A stretch of 64,000 bases of DNA from Paenibacillus sp. 19GGS1-52 (GTDB lineage Bacteria; Bacillota; Bacilli; Paenibacillales; Paenibacillaceae). Location: positions 2,108,001-2,172,000 of the forward strand of contig NZ_CP059724.1 of the NCBI RefSeq assembly GCF_022369515.1. The letters are read 5' to 3'. Made by a program: the position numbers and the translations under genes. Positions 1 to 9,142 of this stretch are shown piece by piece. A model generated the notes under the pieces. The model ran no database searches. It had not been told where the DNA came from and worked only from the letters and a program-made list of their open reading frames with translations. Position 1 is the stretch's first letter, and every line of letters starts with the position of its first letter.

Positions 1-320
1 ACGATTACACCGGTGGTGCCACTCTGGGCAGCATGCTTGGTAAGACGGATAGTCTCCGTGGTGTTATTGCTGCCGGTTCCAATCCAGACAGGAAGGCGCC
101 CGTTAGTATAATCAATACAAAACTCTGCAATATCCTCCCGTTCCTCCGTGCTAAACTGGCTGAATTCCCCGCCTGTCCCCAAGAAGAAGAGGCCGTGAAC
201 GCCCTTATTAATCAAGCTGTCTATCAGAATCTTCATTGCATTGCGGTCGAATTTCCTGTGCTCATCCAGAATTGTGGGTACAGGGGGGATAACGCCTACA
301 TTTGCCTGCTTAAAATTCAT
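1..320 (-). CDS. DHDPS-family aldolase (2-keto-3-deoxy-sugar acid aldolase type), partial
   Basis: The N-terminal 106 residues of a dihydrodipicolinate synthase/N-acetylneuraminate lyase superfamily protein run off the left edge of the window. The start ATG at 318-320 follows an AGGAGG site 9-10 bases upstream on the minus strand. Visible signatures are the N-terminal GVIPPVPTILDE segment and the substrate-loop-like GLFFLGTGGEFSQFSTEER, where the family usually has G-T-T/G-G-E. The catalytic lysine lies beyond the window. It is divergent from the IclR regulator and the YjhG/YagF-type dehydratase, the arrangement expected for an aldolase that cleaves 2-keto-3-deoxypentonate made by the dehydratase (compare YagE/YjhH). 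The family is clear; the exact substrate is inferred from context. Confidence 0.85.
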   Translation of the reverse strand, partial: MNFKQANVGVIPPVPTILDEHRKFDRNAMKILIDSLINKGVHGLFFLGTGGEFSQFSTEEREDIAEFCIDYTNGRLPVWIGTGSNNTTETIRLTKHAAQSGTTGVI

Positions 321-373
321 TTTGTTTTTGCCTCCTGGTTTGATATTATAAACATAAGATTATTATAATGAAC

Positions 374-389
374 TGGAAGCGCTTTATCA
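374..389. promoter_or_regulatory. cre-like half-palindrome between divergent aldolase and IclR genes
   Basis: The sequence TGGAAGCGCTTTATCA resembles a CcpA-binding cre site (TGNAANCGNWWNCA), with the AAGCGCTT core intact and the 3' CA displaced by two bases. It sits in the short divergent promoter region, so it could repress both directions under carbon-rich conditions. It could equally be an IclR operator. Confidence 0.35.
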
Positions 390-416
390 ATGCATTTTAG
401 AAAGGGGTGTGAAGGT

Positions 417-1175
417 TTGGACCGAAAATATTGGGTTCCTGCTCTAGAAAGGGCCGATTTGATTCTTAAGGCGATTTCCAAGCAGCCAGGGGAACAGAAA
501 ATGACAGAGCTATGCGATGAAACTGGCATTAATAAAAGTTCGATGTTTTCTCTCCTGCGGACGATGGAAACCTTGCAATGGGTTAGCAAGGATAAGAAGG
601 AAGCCTACTCGCTTGGCGTGGGGGTTGCTTATTATAATACGGTTTTTAATGAGTCTCATAAACAGAACTTTAATCTGGTGGAGCATTTTCTCAAGACTTC
701 CGCTGACAGTGTGAAGATCATTAGCGAGACCTTCCAACTATCCATTCTTGACCGAAGCGATGTTATGTATTTAGCCAAACAAGAAGGGCCTTCACTTGTG
801 AAATTGGAGTCCAGTCCAGGTATGCGTTTCCCGGCACATGCGACAGCAATGGGCAAGATGATGCTGTCATGGCTTCCGTTGGAAGAGCTCGAAAGACGTT
901 ACCCTAATCGAATTTTATCCCAATTGACTACACATACGATTACAGATTGGAATGAATTCATGGCAAATTTGGCTGCTATTCGTATCCATGGCTATGCAGT
1001 GGATCAGGAAGAGATCATTAAAGGGATCTGCTGTGTTGCCGCACCGATCCTTGATACCTCCGGAAATGTTGTTGCAGCGGTGAGTACCTCTATGCTGCAG
1101 CATGCCTATATCGATAAACAGGAGAGTGCGATTCAGGAAGTTATTAAGCTTGCAGAAAAATTGTCTTTATCTTAA
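417..1175 (+). CDS. IclR-family transcriptional regulator
   Basis: A protein of about 252 residues with an N-terminal winged helix-turn-helix ([14 protein letters not shown] followed by [23 protein letters not shown]) and a C-terminal IclR effector domain ([36 protein letters not shown]). I chose the TTG at 417 because an AAGGGGTG site lies 8 bases upstream; an in-frame ATG at 390 has no ribosome binding site. It is followed after 20 bp by the xylonate-dehydratase-like gene and is divergent from the aldolase gene. It probably controls both as a sugar-acid-responsive repressor or activator, as XynR (YagI) does in the E. coli yag cluster. That role is inferred from gene order. Confidence 0.85.
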   Translation: MDRKYWVPALERADLILKAISKQPGEQKMTELCDETGINKSSMFSLLRTMETLQWVSKDKKEAYSLGVGVAYYNTVFNESHKQNFNLVEHFLKTSADSVKIISETFQLSILDRSDVMYLAKQEGPSLVKLESSPGMRFPAHATAMGKMMLSWLPLEELERRYPNRILSQLTTHTITDWNEFMANLAAIRIHGYAVDQEEIIKGICCVAAPILDTSGNVVAAVSTSMLQHAYIDKQESAIQEVIKLAEKLSLS

Positions 1176-1195
1176 CTAAGAGAGAAGGGTTTAAA

Positions 1196-3172
1196 GTGGA
1201 AATTACTTTGCATGAGATTATGCGGGAGGATTTGGACGACTCTTTCCCCATTCATACTGCTGCTGAGGGTCCCTCAGGTGTGCTCCCTATAACAGGTGAA
1301 ATGCTGCGCAATGCACCGAGTGGCGAATTATTTGGCATGTCTCAAAACACAGGAATGGGTTGGAACCCGAACTTATTAAATCAACGTCAATATCTCATCC
1401 TAGGCACGATGGGTGGGATTCGGCGTGAAGATGGTACTCCAATTGCACTTGGTTATCATACCGGACACTGGGAAATTGGATTGATGATGGAAGAAATCGC
1501 TAAGGAAATTACCGAGAAGCAAGGGATTCCGTTTGCGGGTTATGTAAGTGATCCTTGCGATGGCCGTTCTCAGGGAACGACCGGCATGTTCGATTCCCTC
1601 CCTTACAGAAATGATGCGGCAATCGTAATGCGCCGGTTGATACGTTCGCTGCCAACCCGTAAGGGAGTGTTAGGTGTGGCCACCTGTGATAAAGGGCTGC
1701 CGGCAATGATGCTTGCCCTGGCCGGCATGCATGATCTTCCGGGGATTATTGTGCCTGGTGGAGTGTCGCTTCCGCCGATCCATGGAGAGGATGCCGGTAA
1801 GATCCAAAGTATAGGAGCCAGATATAGCAATGGCGATCTTTCCCTGGAAGAGGCCGCTGATTTAGGATGTCGTGCTTGTGCAACTCCTGGTGGGGGATGT
1901 CAATTCTTAGGAACTGCGGCCACGGCTCAAGTGATTGCAGAGGCGTTAGGGATGTCGGTTCCCAATTCTGCTCTAGCCCCTTCAGGACAACCTGTGTGGA
2001 AGAATATGGGGCGTCAATCTGCTCGTGCACTCCTACATATGGATCATAGTGGGATAGTGATGCGGGATATTCTTACGGATAAAGCGATAGCTAATGCGAT
2101 GGTAGTTCATGCAGCGTTTGGAGGTTCTACGAATCTGCTGCTTCATCTACCTGCTGTTGCCCATGCCGCAAGCTTGCATATTCCAACAGTTGAAGAGTGG
2201 AATGAAGTGAATCGTAAAGTCCCTCGTCTGGTTAGTGTGCTTCCCAATGGACCTATCCCGCATACGACGGTTCGTGTCTTTCTAGCGGGTGGAGTTCCGG
2301 AAGTGATGCTGCATCTACGGCGGCTGGGACTTATTGATGATTCCGTCTTGACGGTTACAGGCAGGACATTAGGCGAAAACCTCGACTGGTGGGAGACTTC
2401 CCAGAGACGAATCGATATGCGCAATAGATTGAGAGAGGCAGATGGTGTTGATCCAGATACCGTCATTATGAGTCCTCAGGAGGCCAAGCGTCAGGGAATG
2501 GCGTCAACGATGACTTTTCCAACGGGTAATCTTGCTCCAGAAGGTTCGGTCATTAAATCAGCAGCCATTGATCCATCGGTCTTGACTAGTGACGGCATTT
2601 ATCGGCATGTGGGCCGAGTTAAAGTATTTACGGCTGAGAAGGATGCGATCCGCAGCATCAAGGATGGATTAATCCATGCAGGAGATATTCTGGCTATCAT
2701 TGGTCGCGGACCTAGTGGAACGGGCATGGAAGAGACTTATCAATTGACTTCAGCCCTAAAGCATTTGCCCTTTGGCAAGCAGGTAACGCTGATCACGGAT
2801 GCTCGCTTCTCCGGTGTATCTACGGGTGCCTGCATAGGACATATGGGTCCAGAAGCGCTGGTTGGAGGGCCCCTTGGCCTACTGAGAGATGGTGATTGGG
2901 TGGAAGTTGTCATTGACACGATTAAGCTTGAAGGCAGCGTGAATCTGGTGGGTGAAGGTGAACAACCGCAGTCGCAGGAAGAAGGGGCGAGAATTCTGGC
3001 TTACCGGACCCCGCATCCATTCCTGGCCGTTGATCCGGGATTGCCCGATGATACTAGACTGTGGGCAGCACTGCAAGCAGTCAGTGGCGGAACCTGGCAA
3101 GGCTGTGTCTATGACACCGATCGAATAATTGCCGCGCTTGAAGCAGGGCAGAAAGTATTGGGGTGGAAATAA
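1196..3172 (+). CDS. yjhG: YjhG/YagF-type D-xylonate dehydratase (IlvD/Edd family)
   Basis: A 658-residue member of the IlvD/EDD dehydratase family. Its length and N-terminus fit the YjhG/YagF subgroup rather than IlvD (about 560) or Edd (about 600). Cysteines typical of the Fe-S site appear in [23 protein letters not shown] and [15 protein letters not shown], and the C-terminal part has [21 protein letters not shown]. It dehydrates an aldonic acid, most likely D-xylonate, to the 2-keto-3-deoxy acid, which the divergent aldolase would cleave. The GTG start at 1196 is preceded by GAGAAGGG. Its TAA stop overlaps the ATG of the next gene (TAATG), which implies translational coupling to the beta-xylosidase. 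Substrate specificity is inferred from the subgroup and neighbours. Confidence 0.85.
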   Translation: MEITLHEIMREDLDDSFPIHTAAEGPSGVLPITGEMLRNAPSGELFGMSQNTGMGWNPNLLNQRQYLILGTMGGIRREDGTPIALGYHTGHWEIGLMMEEIAKEITEKQGIPFAGYVSDPCDGRSQGTTGMFDSLPYRNDAAIVMRRLIRSLPTRKGVLGVATCDKGLPAMMLALAGMHDLPGIIVPGGVSLPPIHGEDAGKIQSIGARYSNGDLSLEEAADLGCRACATPGGGCQFLGTAATAQVIAEALGMSVPNSALAPSGQPVWKNMGRQSARALLHMDHSGIVMRDILTDKAIANAMVVHAAFGGSTNLLLHLPAVAHAASLHIPTVEEWNEVNRKVPRLVSVLPNGPIPHTTVRVFLAGGVPEVMLHLRRLGLIDDSVLTVTGRTLGENLDWWETSQRRIDMRNRLREADGVDPDTVIMSPQEAKRQGMASTMTFPTGNLAPEGSVIKSAAIDPSVLTSDGIYRHVGRVKVFTAEKDAIRSIKDGLIHAGDILAIIGRGPSGTGMEETYQLTSALKHLPFGKQVTLITDARFSGVSTGACIGHMGPEALVGGPLGLLRDGDWVEVVIDTIKLEGSVNLVGEGEQPQSQEEGARILAYRTPHPFLAVDPGLPDDTRLWAALQAVSGGTWQGCVYDTDRIIAALEAGQKVLGWK

Positions 3173-4752
3173 TGAGCAGAAATGTGATTCGGAATCCTAT
3201 TCTTCGCGGTTTTCATCCGGACCCGTCTATTTGCAGAGCCGGAGAAGATTATTACATTGCTACTTCTACCTTTGAGTGGTTTCCCGGAGTGCGCATTCAT
3301 CATTCGCGCGATCTTGTGAACTGGAGACTTCTTACTCATGTGCTGACTCGTAAATCACAATTGAACATGGAAGGCAATCCGGATTCAGGTGGAGTCTGGG
3401 CACCTTGCCTTAGCTATGACGCAGGGATTTTTTATCTGATCTACACCGATGTCAAGAGTAGACAGGGAGCATTTAAGGATACCCCTAATTTTGTCGTAAC
3501 CGCATCTAATATAGAGGGCCCTTGGTCTGAACCTGTCTATCTGAACAGCAGCGGCTTTGATCCCTCCCTGTTTCATGATGATAACGGGCGTAAATGGTTG
3601 GTCAATATGCTGTGGGATCACCGGAGTAACAAGAACAGCTTTGCTGGAATTGTTCTGCAGGAGTACTCCGCTCAGCTGAAACAGCTGATTGGCCCAGTGC
3701 TGCCCATTTATAAGGGCACAGCTCTTGGCTTGACGGAAGGTCCTCATTTGTACAAAAAAGACGGTTGGTATTATCTTATAACTGCTGAGGGAGGCACTCA
3801 GTATAACCATGCTGTGACCGTAGCACGCTCACGGCAAATTGAAGGGCCTTATGAAACCGCTCCTAATCATCCGCTGTTAACTTCTGCTGGTAATCCCGAG
3901 TTGGAGCTGCAAAAGGCCGGGCATGCCAGCCTCGTTCACACCCATACGGATGAATGGTATATGGTTCACCTGTGCGGCCGTCCAGTGAAAGATAAATACT
4001 GCACTCTGGGACGTGAGACAGCGATTCAGCGTTGCATTTTTACAGAGAATGAATGGTTGACCCTGCAAAATGGTGACAACTATCCTTCCAGCACCGTTGA
4101 AGGTCCAGATATTCCAGAGCAGCCATTTCCTGCGCCTCCGGAGAAAGATGATTTTGACTGTTCGCAACTTGATGTCCGCTGGAGCACTTTGCGTGTTCCT
4201 GCCGATGAATCATGGCTCTCGTTAACGGAGCGCCCAGGTTATTTGCGGCTAAGAGGAAGAGAGTCTATGAGTTCTCAGCATCGCCAGAGCATGGTGGCCT
4301 TGCCTCAGACAGCTTTTAACTGCAGTGCTGAAACTGCGCTTGAGTTCGAACCGGAGCATTTTCAACAGATGGCCGGGCTGATCCTTTATTATGATACGAA
4401 GGATTACGTTTATTTACGGATTACTCATGATGAAGAACTAGGCAAGTGTTTGGGGATCATACGCTCCAAGGACGGAGTCTACGAAGATTCTTTATGTGCT
4501 CCAATCCCATTGCCAGCCCAAGTAAGCTGCCGCCTAAAGATTGTGCTCGATCGGGAATTTGCTCAGTTTTATTACTGTGTTGGTGATCAAAGTTGGGAGA
4601 AGATTGGGCAGAGTATGGATATTTACCATTTATCCGATGAGTTTCCAGCGTATATCAGGTTCACGGGTACTTTTATCGGGATGTGTGTTCAGGATTTAAG
4701 CGGGACCTTTCAGGCTGCGGATTTCGATTATTTTGAATACATTACAGAGTAA
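3172..4752 (+). CDS. xynB: GH43 beta-xylosidase (XynB/YagH type)
   Basis: A 526-residue cytoplasmic glycoside hydrolase family 43 protein without signal peptide. The N-terminal five-bladed propeller begins with NPILRGFHPDPSICRAGEDY, which holds the general-base Asp (HPDPS). It continues with the GFDPSLFHDDNGRKWLVNM blade and LGLTEGPHLYKKDGWYYL, which holds the acid Glu (TEGPH). The C-terminal 190 residues form the beta-sandwich typical of GH43 subfamily 11 beta-xylosidases. It would release xylose from the non-reducing end of xylo-oligosaccharides. The ATG at 3172 has GGGGTGG upstream; a GTG at 3163 is an alternative. It is coupled to the dehydratase gene. Arabinofuranosidase side activity is common in this group. 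Confidence 0.88.
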   Translation: MSRNVIRNPILRGFHPDPSICRAGEDYYIATSTFEWFPGVRIHHSRDLVNWRLLTHVLTRKSQLNMEGNPDSGGVWAPCLSYDAGIFYLIYTDVKSRQGAFKDTPNFVVTASNIEGPWSEPVYLNSSGFDPSLFHDDNGRKWLVNMLWDHRSNKNSFAGIVLQEYSAQLKQLIGPVLPIYKGTALGLTEGPHLYKKDGWYYLITAEGGTQYNHAVTVARSRQIEGPYETAPNHPLLTSAGNPELELQKAGHASLVHTHTDEWYMVHLCGRPVKDKYCTLGRETAIQRCIFTENEWLTLQNGDNYPSSTVEGPDIPEQPFPAPPEKDDFDCSQLDVRWSTLRVPADESWLSLTERPGYLRLRGRESMSSQHRQSMVALPQTAFNCSAETALEFEPEHFQQMAGLILYYDTKDYVYLRITHDEELGKCLGIIRSKDGVYEDSLCAPIPLPAQVSCRLKIVLDREFAQFYYCVGDQSWEKIGQSMDIYHLSDEFPAYIRFTGTFIGMCVQDLSGTFQAADFDYFEYITE

Positions 4753-4792
4753 ATAAGACAATTACTACAAGATATTGGTGATCATAGCTATG

Positions 4793-4837
4793 CCTAGTGA
4801 AAGACCGGGAGATCGTGAATCCTGGTCTTTCACTAGG
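4793..4837 (+). terminator. Strong hairpin after the xylosidase gene
   Basis: A perfect 14-bp stem (CCTAGTGAAAGACC at 4793-4806 pairing with 4824-4837) with a 17-base loop, 40 bp past the GH43 stop. There is no clear T-run, so it may act as a weak terminator or an mRNA 3' stabiliser. Confidence 0.6.
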
Positions 4838-4866
4838 TTATATCCTGCCTTTTCGTAGATCTGACT

Positions 4867-4903
4867 TTAGCTTGATTTGGGTAAATATTAGCTTGATTTG
4901 ACA
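4867..4903 (+). promoter_or_regulatory. 13-bp direct repeat spaced 21 bp with overlapping TTGACA
   Basis: TTAGCTTGATTTG occurs at 4867-4879 and again at 4888-4900, centre-to-centre 21 bp, which is two helical turns on the same face. The second copy overlaps a TTGACA (4898-4903). No convincing -10 box lies 16-18 bp further on. This is the geometry of an activator-dependent promoter for the alpha-glucuronidase gene. Confidence 0.45.
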
Positions 4904-4968
4904 ATGTTATCTGATGCTAACCACATGTTAGGATGAACAAGAAGATTTGAAGTAATGAAGTTAAGTTA

Positions 4969-5022
4969 TGCACTGAATGCACTGAATGCACTGAATGCAC
5001 TGAATGCACTGAATGCACTGAA
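4969..5022 (+). repeat. Six-copy 9-bp tandem repeat in the leader of the alpha-glucuronidase gene
   Basis: Six perfect copies of TGCACTGAA lie end to end, just upstream of the AGGAGG ribosome binding site (5030-5036) and ATG (5045). An open frame from an ATG at 4955 reads through them as Ala-Leu-Asn repeats and fuses in frame to the enzyme. The site at 5045 has the good ribosome binding site, so the repeat is more likely untranslated. Copy number could vary by slippage. Confidence 0.9.
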
Positions 5023-5044
5023 TGAACAAGGAGGAGCAATTACC

Positions 5045-7123
5045 ATGAAAGAAGCAAAGGGTCGGAAATATACGTCGAGTGATAGTGGTTATGACGCCTG
5101 GTTAAGTCATCCTGTGCTGCCGCACGGGAGTCTATATGATCAATATGTGAAATGGTGCGGGACTGTAAAGGTCAGCGAAGAGCACGAAACGATTCAAGCT
5201 GCGCTTCAGGAATGGCGAACAGGTATTGAATCCATGCTAGATATAAAGGTGTCGTCTGAAGCGGAGGGGCTGTGTATTGCCATCGGCACCTTTCAGGGAG
5301 GAGATGCAGTGATCCGCAGCGTGTTTGATAAGGATACAATCGCCAAGGTGGGGCCTGAAGGGTTTGCCATTCGCACCAGTGTGGAAGCGGGCTGCATTGC
5401 CGTCGGAGGTTCAACACCTGCAGGTGTGCTCCACGGTGTGTTTCACCTGCTGCGCCTGATTGGCAGCTTAAGCGCTATTGAGCAGCTTGACGAGGTGGTC
5501 AATCCGGTGAACGGGCTGCGCATGATCAATCATTGGGATAATGTTGACGGCAGCGTGGAACGGGGATATGCGGGAAGATCGTTTTTTTATGAGAACAACC
5601 GCTTTGTGGATGATCTGGGGAGAATTCGCGATTATGCACGGCTGATGTCCTCTGCTGGCATTAACGCTATCTCCATCAATAATGTAAATGTACATGAGAA
5701 GGAAACGCTGTTTATCTCACAGGCCTACCTGCCTGACGTTTCAAGAATTGCCGATGTGTTCAGGGTATATGGTATCAAGTTATTCCTGAGCGTTAACTTT
5801 GCTGGGCCGATGCATGAAGGAGAATTAGAAACGGCTGATCCGCTGGACTCGGGAGTACGCTAGTGGTGGAAGAATAAAGCGGCTGAAATTTATGAAGCCA
5901 TTCCCGATTTTGGCGGATTTGTGGTCAAGGCTGATTCGGAGAACCGCCCAGGTCCGTTCACTTATGGCCGAGATCATGCCGATGGCGCCAACATGCTGGC
6001 TGAAGCGCTTGAACCGTTCGGTGGAATCGTAATCTGGCGCTGCTTCGTGTATAACTGCAAGCAGGACTGGCGCGACCGCAAGACAGACCGGGCCAGAGCG
6101 GCCTATGATCATTTTAAACCGCTTGATGGCAAATTTAACGACAACGTGATCCTGCAGATCAAGAACGGCCCGATGGATTTTCAGGTCAGAGAACCTGTAT
6201 CACCGCTGTTTGGGGCGCTTGAGCGAACCAATCAGACCATTGAATTTCAAATTGCTCAGGAATATACCGGCCAGCAGCGCCATGTCTGTTATCTGGTTCC
6301 TCAATGGAAAGAGGTTATGGAATTTAATACCCATGCCAAAGGTGAGACTTCACTGGTAAAACATATCGTGGACGGATCGCTGTGGGGCAATCGTTACAGC
6401 GGGATTGCGGCCGTTTCCAATGTGGGCAATGACAAGAATTGGACCGGCCATCTGCTGGCCCAGGCGAATCTGTATGGATTTGGGCGCTTAGCCTGGAACC
6501 CGGACCTGTCAGCAGAGGAAATCGCCGGTGAATGGATTTCCCTGACGTTTGGCACAGATCCGGTGGTATCAGGTGTGATTACCCAGATCTTGCTTGATTC
6601 ATTGGATATTTATGAATCCTACACAGCACCGCTTGGCGTAGGTTGGATGATCAACCCTGAGCATCATTACGGTCCGAATGTTGACGGCTATGAATATTCA
6701 CAGTGGGGTACCTATCATTACGCCGATCACCAAGGTATCGGGGTAGACCGGACCGTTCAGACAGGTACAGGCTACAGTACCCAGTATATTGGCAGCAATG
6801 CCGAGTGTTATGATTCTCTAGAGAATTGCCCGGATGAATTGCTGCTGTTCTTCCACCATGTTCCGTATACCCACATTCTTCATTCCGGAAAAACCGTGAT
6901 CCAGCACATCTATGACACGCACTTCGAAGGTGAAGAGCGTGCGGCAGAGCTGTTGACTTTGTGGAGTGGTCTGAAAGAAAAGCTCACTGAAGATCTTTAC
7001 GTGCAGGTCGAAGACCGACTTAAGGAGCAATCCGGACATGCCAAGGAATGGCGTGACCAGATCAATACGTACTTTTTCCGGAAGAGTGGCATTGAAGACA
7101 TTCACATGCGCAGCATGTATTGA
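5045..7123 (+). pseudogene. aguA: GH67 alpha-glucuronidase interrupted by an in-frame TAG
   Basis: A continuous frame of 692 codons encodes a full-length intracellular GH67 alpha-glucuronidase, which releases 4-O-methylglucuronic acid from aldouronic acids from xylan. Codon 273 (5861-5863) is TAG; the reading frame resumes at once with [19 protein letters not shown]. All expected catalytic regions lie after the stop: [11 protein letters not shown] (acid Glu), HFKPLDGKF and [13 protein letters not shown] (base Asp and Glu). A truncated product would therefore be inactive. The start ATG at 5045 has AAGGAGGAG upstream. The nonsense codon is one base from CAG, GAG, AAG or TGG, so this is either recent inactivation or a sequence error. 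It fits the xylan block with the GH43 enzyme upstream. Confidence 0.88.
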
Positions 7124-7186
7124 GGGGGAAGAGTTTTGCGAAGGGAATCAGGAAGTTTATACTATCAAAACTTTTAGGAGGGTACA

Positions 7187-7984
7187 ATGGCACTCACTTT
7201 TGGACGAATTATAGAGCAGTTAACGGCAGGAATTCATACGCTGGAGCGAACCGTAGACAAGCTGGAGCCAGGCTCTCTGGAGACGGATGTACAAGGAATC
7301 GTCACGGCCTTCTCCGCTTCGCAATATGTGATAGAACAGGCTATCGCGCTTGGCGCCAACCTGATCATCACGCATGAAGGCGTTTTTTTTAGCCATCAGG
7401 ATAACCAAGAGTGGTTGCAACGCGACCCTGTATATAAGCAAAAAGTCGAACTGATCGCAAGCTCGTCGGGTATGGGCATCTATCGCTTTCATGATTACTT
7501 GCACCGTTACACGCCGGATGGGATCATGAAAGGGCTGCTCCGTGAGCTTGAATGGGAGAAATATGTTACTCAGCATCAGCCGCATGTATCCATCTTGACT
7601 ATTCCAGCTATGGGGGTTCGAGAGGTTGCCGATTATCTGAAACGACAGCTGCAAATTCCTTACGTGCGCGTAGCGGGCAAGCTCTCCACATTATGCTGCA
7701 GAGTAGGAATACTGGTTGGTTACAGAGGAAGCGGGACTACGGTTATTCCCTTATTTGAACAGGAGTCCTTGGATTTAATCATTGTTGGAGAAGGTCCTGA
7801 GTGGGAGACGCCAGAGTATATCAAAGACGCTGTGCATCAAGGGCGCAATAAAGCCTTAATAATGTTGGGTCATGCTGAAAGCGAAGCGCCGGGTATGAGG
7901 TATCTAGCTGATCTGCTCTCGGAGCAATTCCCGAAATTGCCGATCCACTTTGTGAAGGATGAACCCGTCTATCAAATCGTATAA
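7187..7984 (+). CDS. NIF3/DUF34 family metal-binding protein
   Basis: A 265-residue protein of the NIF3 (Ngg1-interacting factor 3, DUF34) family. Metal-ligand motifs are visible as LIITHEGVFF near residue 60 and MLGHAESEAPGM near residue 225. Family members bind two metal ions and form toroidal oligomers; their reaction is uncertain, though some act as GTP cyclohydrolase-like or repair enzymes. The start has TAGGAGGGTACA upstream. It lies 63 bp after the alpha-glucuronidase frame, probably in the same transcript. This is a shorter member than the usual YqfO (about 370 residues) because it lacks the central PII-like insertion. Association with carbohydrate genes is an observation only. Confidence 0.8.
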   Translation: MALTFGRIIEQLTAGIHTLERTVDKLEPGSLETDVQGIVTAFSASQYVIEQAIALGANLIITHEGVFFSHQDNQEWLQRDPVYKQKVELIASSSGMGIYRFHDYLHRYTPDGIMKGLLRELEWEKYVTQHQPHVSILTIPAMGVREVADYLKRQLQIPYVRVAGKLSTLCCRVGILVGYRGSGTTVIPLFEQESLDLIIVGEGPEWETPEYIKDAVHQGRNKALIMLGHAESEAPGMRYLADLLSEQFPKLPIHFVKDEPVYQIV

Positions 7985-8032
7985 AGAAGTGTGTTCTCGG
8001 CTTGTTATCTGTGGACGTTCGAACTACGACGA

Positions 8033-8064
8033 TTATACTCCTTGTCAGTGCTTGTCTAATCACC
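8033..8064. repeat. Fragment related to the 29.7-kb terminator hairpin
   Basis: The stretch ATACTCCTTGTCAGTGCTTG and its continuation to 8064 closely match 29733-29761, the left arm and loop of a terminator after the isomerase gene. Here the right arm is missing. It is most simply a decayed copy of the same terminator element, located between the NIF3 and ArsR-type genes. Confidence 0.4.
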
Positions 8065-8134
8065 TTGAAGTTTTTGTACTTAATTGTAATGAAACTTGGT
8101 AAAATGAAGGGATAAAACGATTAAGTTAAGTGGA

Positions 8135-9079
8135 GTGATTGTTATTCTTAAACTATCCATGGAGGATCCTCGGGAATTGGTGAAAGTGACACATGCGCTT
8201 TCAACAGAGCTCAGATTACAAATGATGGAACTGCTGAACACCCGGAGAATGAATGTGGCGGAGCTTGCGGAAGCACTTGGAGTCCCGGTATCGACTGCTG
8301 CATCCAATGTCAGAGTGCTGGAGAAGGCCAAGCTGATCGAAACGGAGCTATTGCCAGCTTCACGCGGAGCCATGAAAGTATGCAGCCGAATTTACGATGA
8401 TATTGGAATTACGATGAATGTCCCGGAGCGGAGTCATAGAATTGACCATGGTGAACAATGCTATGAGATCGAAATGCCGATAGGGAATTTTACGGCTTGC
8501 GAAGCAGCCCCGACTTGCGGCATGGTCAGTGAGAATGGGTCTATCATCGCAGAAGATTCACCAGCGGGATTTTTTCATCCTAACCGGGTTCATGCCCAAC
8601 TGCTCTGGCTTCGGAAAGGGTATCTTGAATACCGTTATCCGCTTGATATTCCCCGAGAGGCACAGATTCACCTGATTCAATTCTCCATGGAGGTATGCTC
8701 TGAAGCACCCAATTATGATAATGACTGGCCTTCGGATATTACCTTATGGATTAATCAAGTGGAGATCGGTTCATGGACCTCACCGGGAGATTTTGGCGGG
8801 AGACGCGGAAAGCTGAATCCATCCTGGTGGATGGATAACGGAACACAATTTGGTTTTCTGAAAACCTGGAGTGTGGATAACACTCGGAGTATGATTGATC
8901 ATCAAGAGATATCCAACCGCACACTGAAATCTCTGGATCTTCTGAAGCACAGCTATGTGGACCTGCGTATTGGGGTAAAAGAGGATGCCGCTTTCAAAGG
9001 GGGAATGAACCTGTTCGGGCGAAAGTTCGGTGACTATGAGCAGGATTTGGTCATGAAGGTTTTTTATACGCTGAATTAA
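8135..9079 (+). CDS. ArsR-type HTH regulator with a large unknown C-terminal domain
   Basis: A 314-residue protein. Residues 10-75 form an ArsR/winged-helix DNA-binding domain (VTHALSTELRLQMMELLN, then MNVAELAEALGVPVSTAASNVRVLEKAKLI). The remaining 230 residues are rich in Trp, Tyr and Gly and look beta-sheet-like (WLRKGYLEYRYPLDIP, DITLWINQVEIGSW, MDNGTQFGFLKTW). I do not recognise that domain. ArsR proteins are normally about 100 residues, so the extension probably senses a ligand. Downstream lies a GH2 glycosidase, so a sugar effector is a reasonable guess. The GTG at 8135 is the likely start, with only a weak ribosome binding site; ATG 8159 is the alternative. Confidence 0.75.
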   Translation: MIVILKLSMEDPRELVKVTHALSTELRLQMMELLNTRRMNVAELAEALGVPVSTAASNVRVLEKAKLIETELLPASRGAMKVCSRIYDDIGITMNVPERSHRIDHGEQCYEIEMPIGNFTACEAAPTCGMVSENGSIIAEDSPAGFFHPNRVHAQLLWLRKGYLEYRYPLDIPREAQIHLIQFSMEVCSEAPNYDNDWPSDITLWINQVEIGSWTSPGDFGGRRGKLNPSWWMDNGTQFGFLKTWSVDNTRSMIDHQEISNRTLKSLDLLKHSYVDLRIGVKEDAAFKGGMNLFGRKFGDYEQDLVMKVFYTLN

Positions 9080-9106
9080 AGGGTCATCAAACTGGAGCAA
9101 ATTGAG

Positions 9107-9141
9107 AAGAATCTGTTGCTGTATGCAAGATTCTTTTTTTT
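9107..9141 (+). terminator. Rho-independent terminator after the ArsR-type gene
   Basis: AAGAATCT (9107-9114) pairs with AGATTCTT (9128-9135), followed by a run of T residues to 9142. It lies 28 bp past the regulator stop. Confidence 0.75.
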
Positions 9142-9142
9142 T

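Noticed and set aside
1196..3172. Dehydratase as IlvD (branched-chain amino acid synthesis)
   Set aside because: Length of 658 residues, N-terminal form and sugar-acid neighbours fit the YjhG/YagF group.
4969..5022. Tandem repeat as a CRISPR array
   Set aside because: Units are only 9 bp and contiguous, without spacers or cas genes.
4955..5044. ATG 4955 as the true start of the alpha-glucuronidase
   Set aside because: It has no ribosome binding site and would add an Ala-Leu-Asn repeat that the family lacks; ATG 5045 has a strong site.
5861..5863. TAG read as pyrrolysine or selenocysteine-like recoding
   Set aside because: The codon lies at a surface-type position of a GH67 enzyme with no known recoding, and no pyrrolysine genes or insertion signals are visible. 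Mutation or error is simpler.
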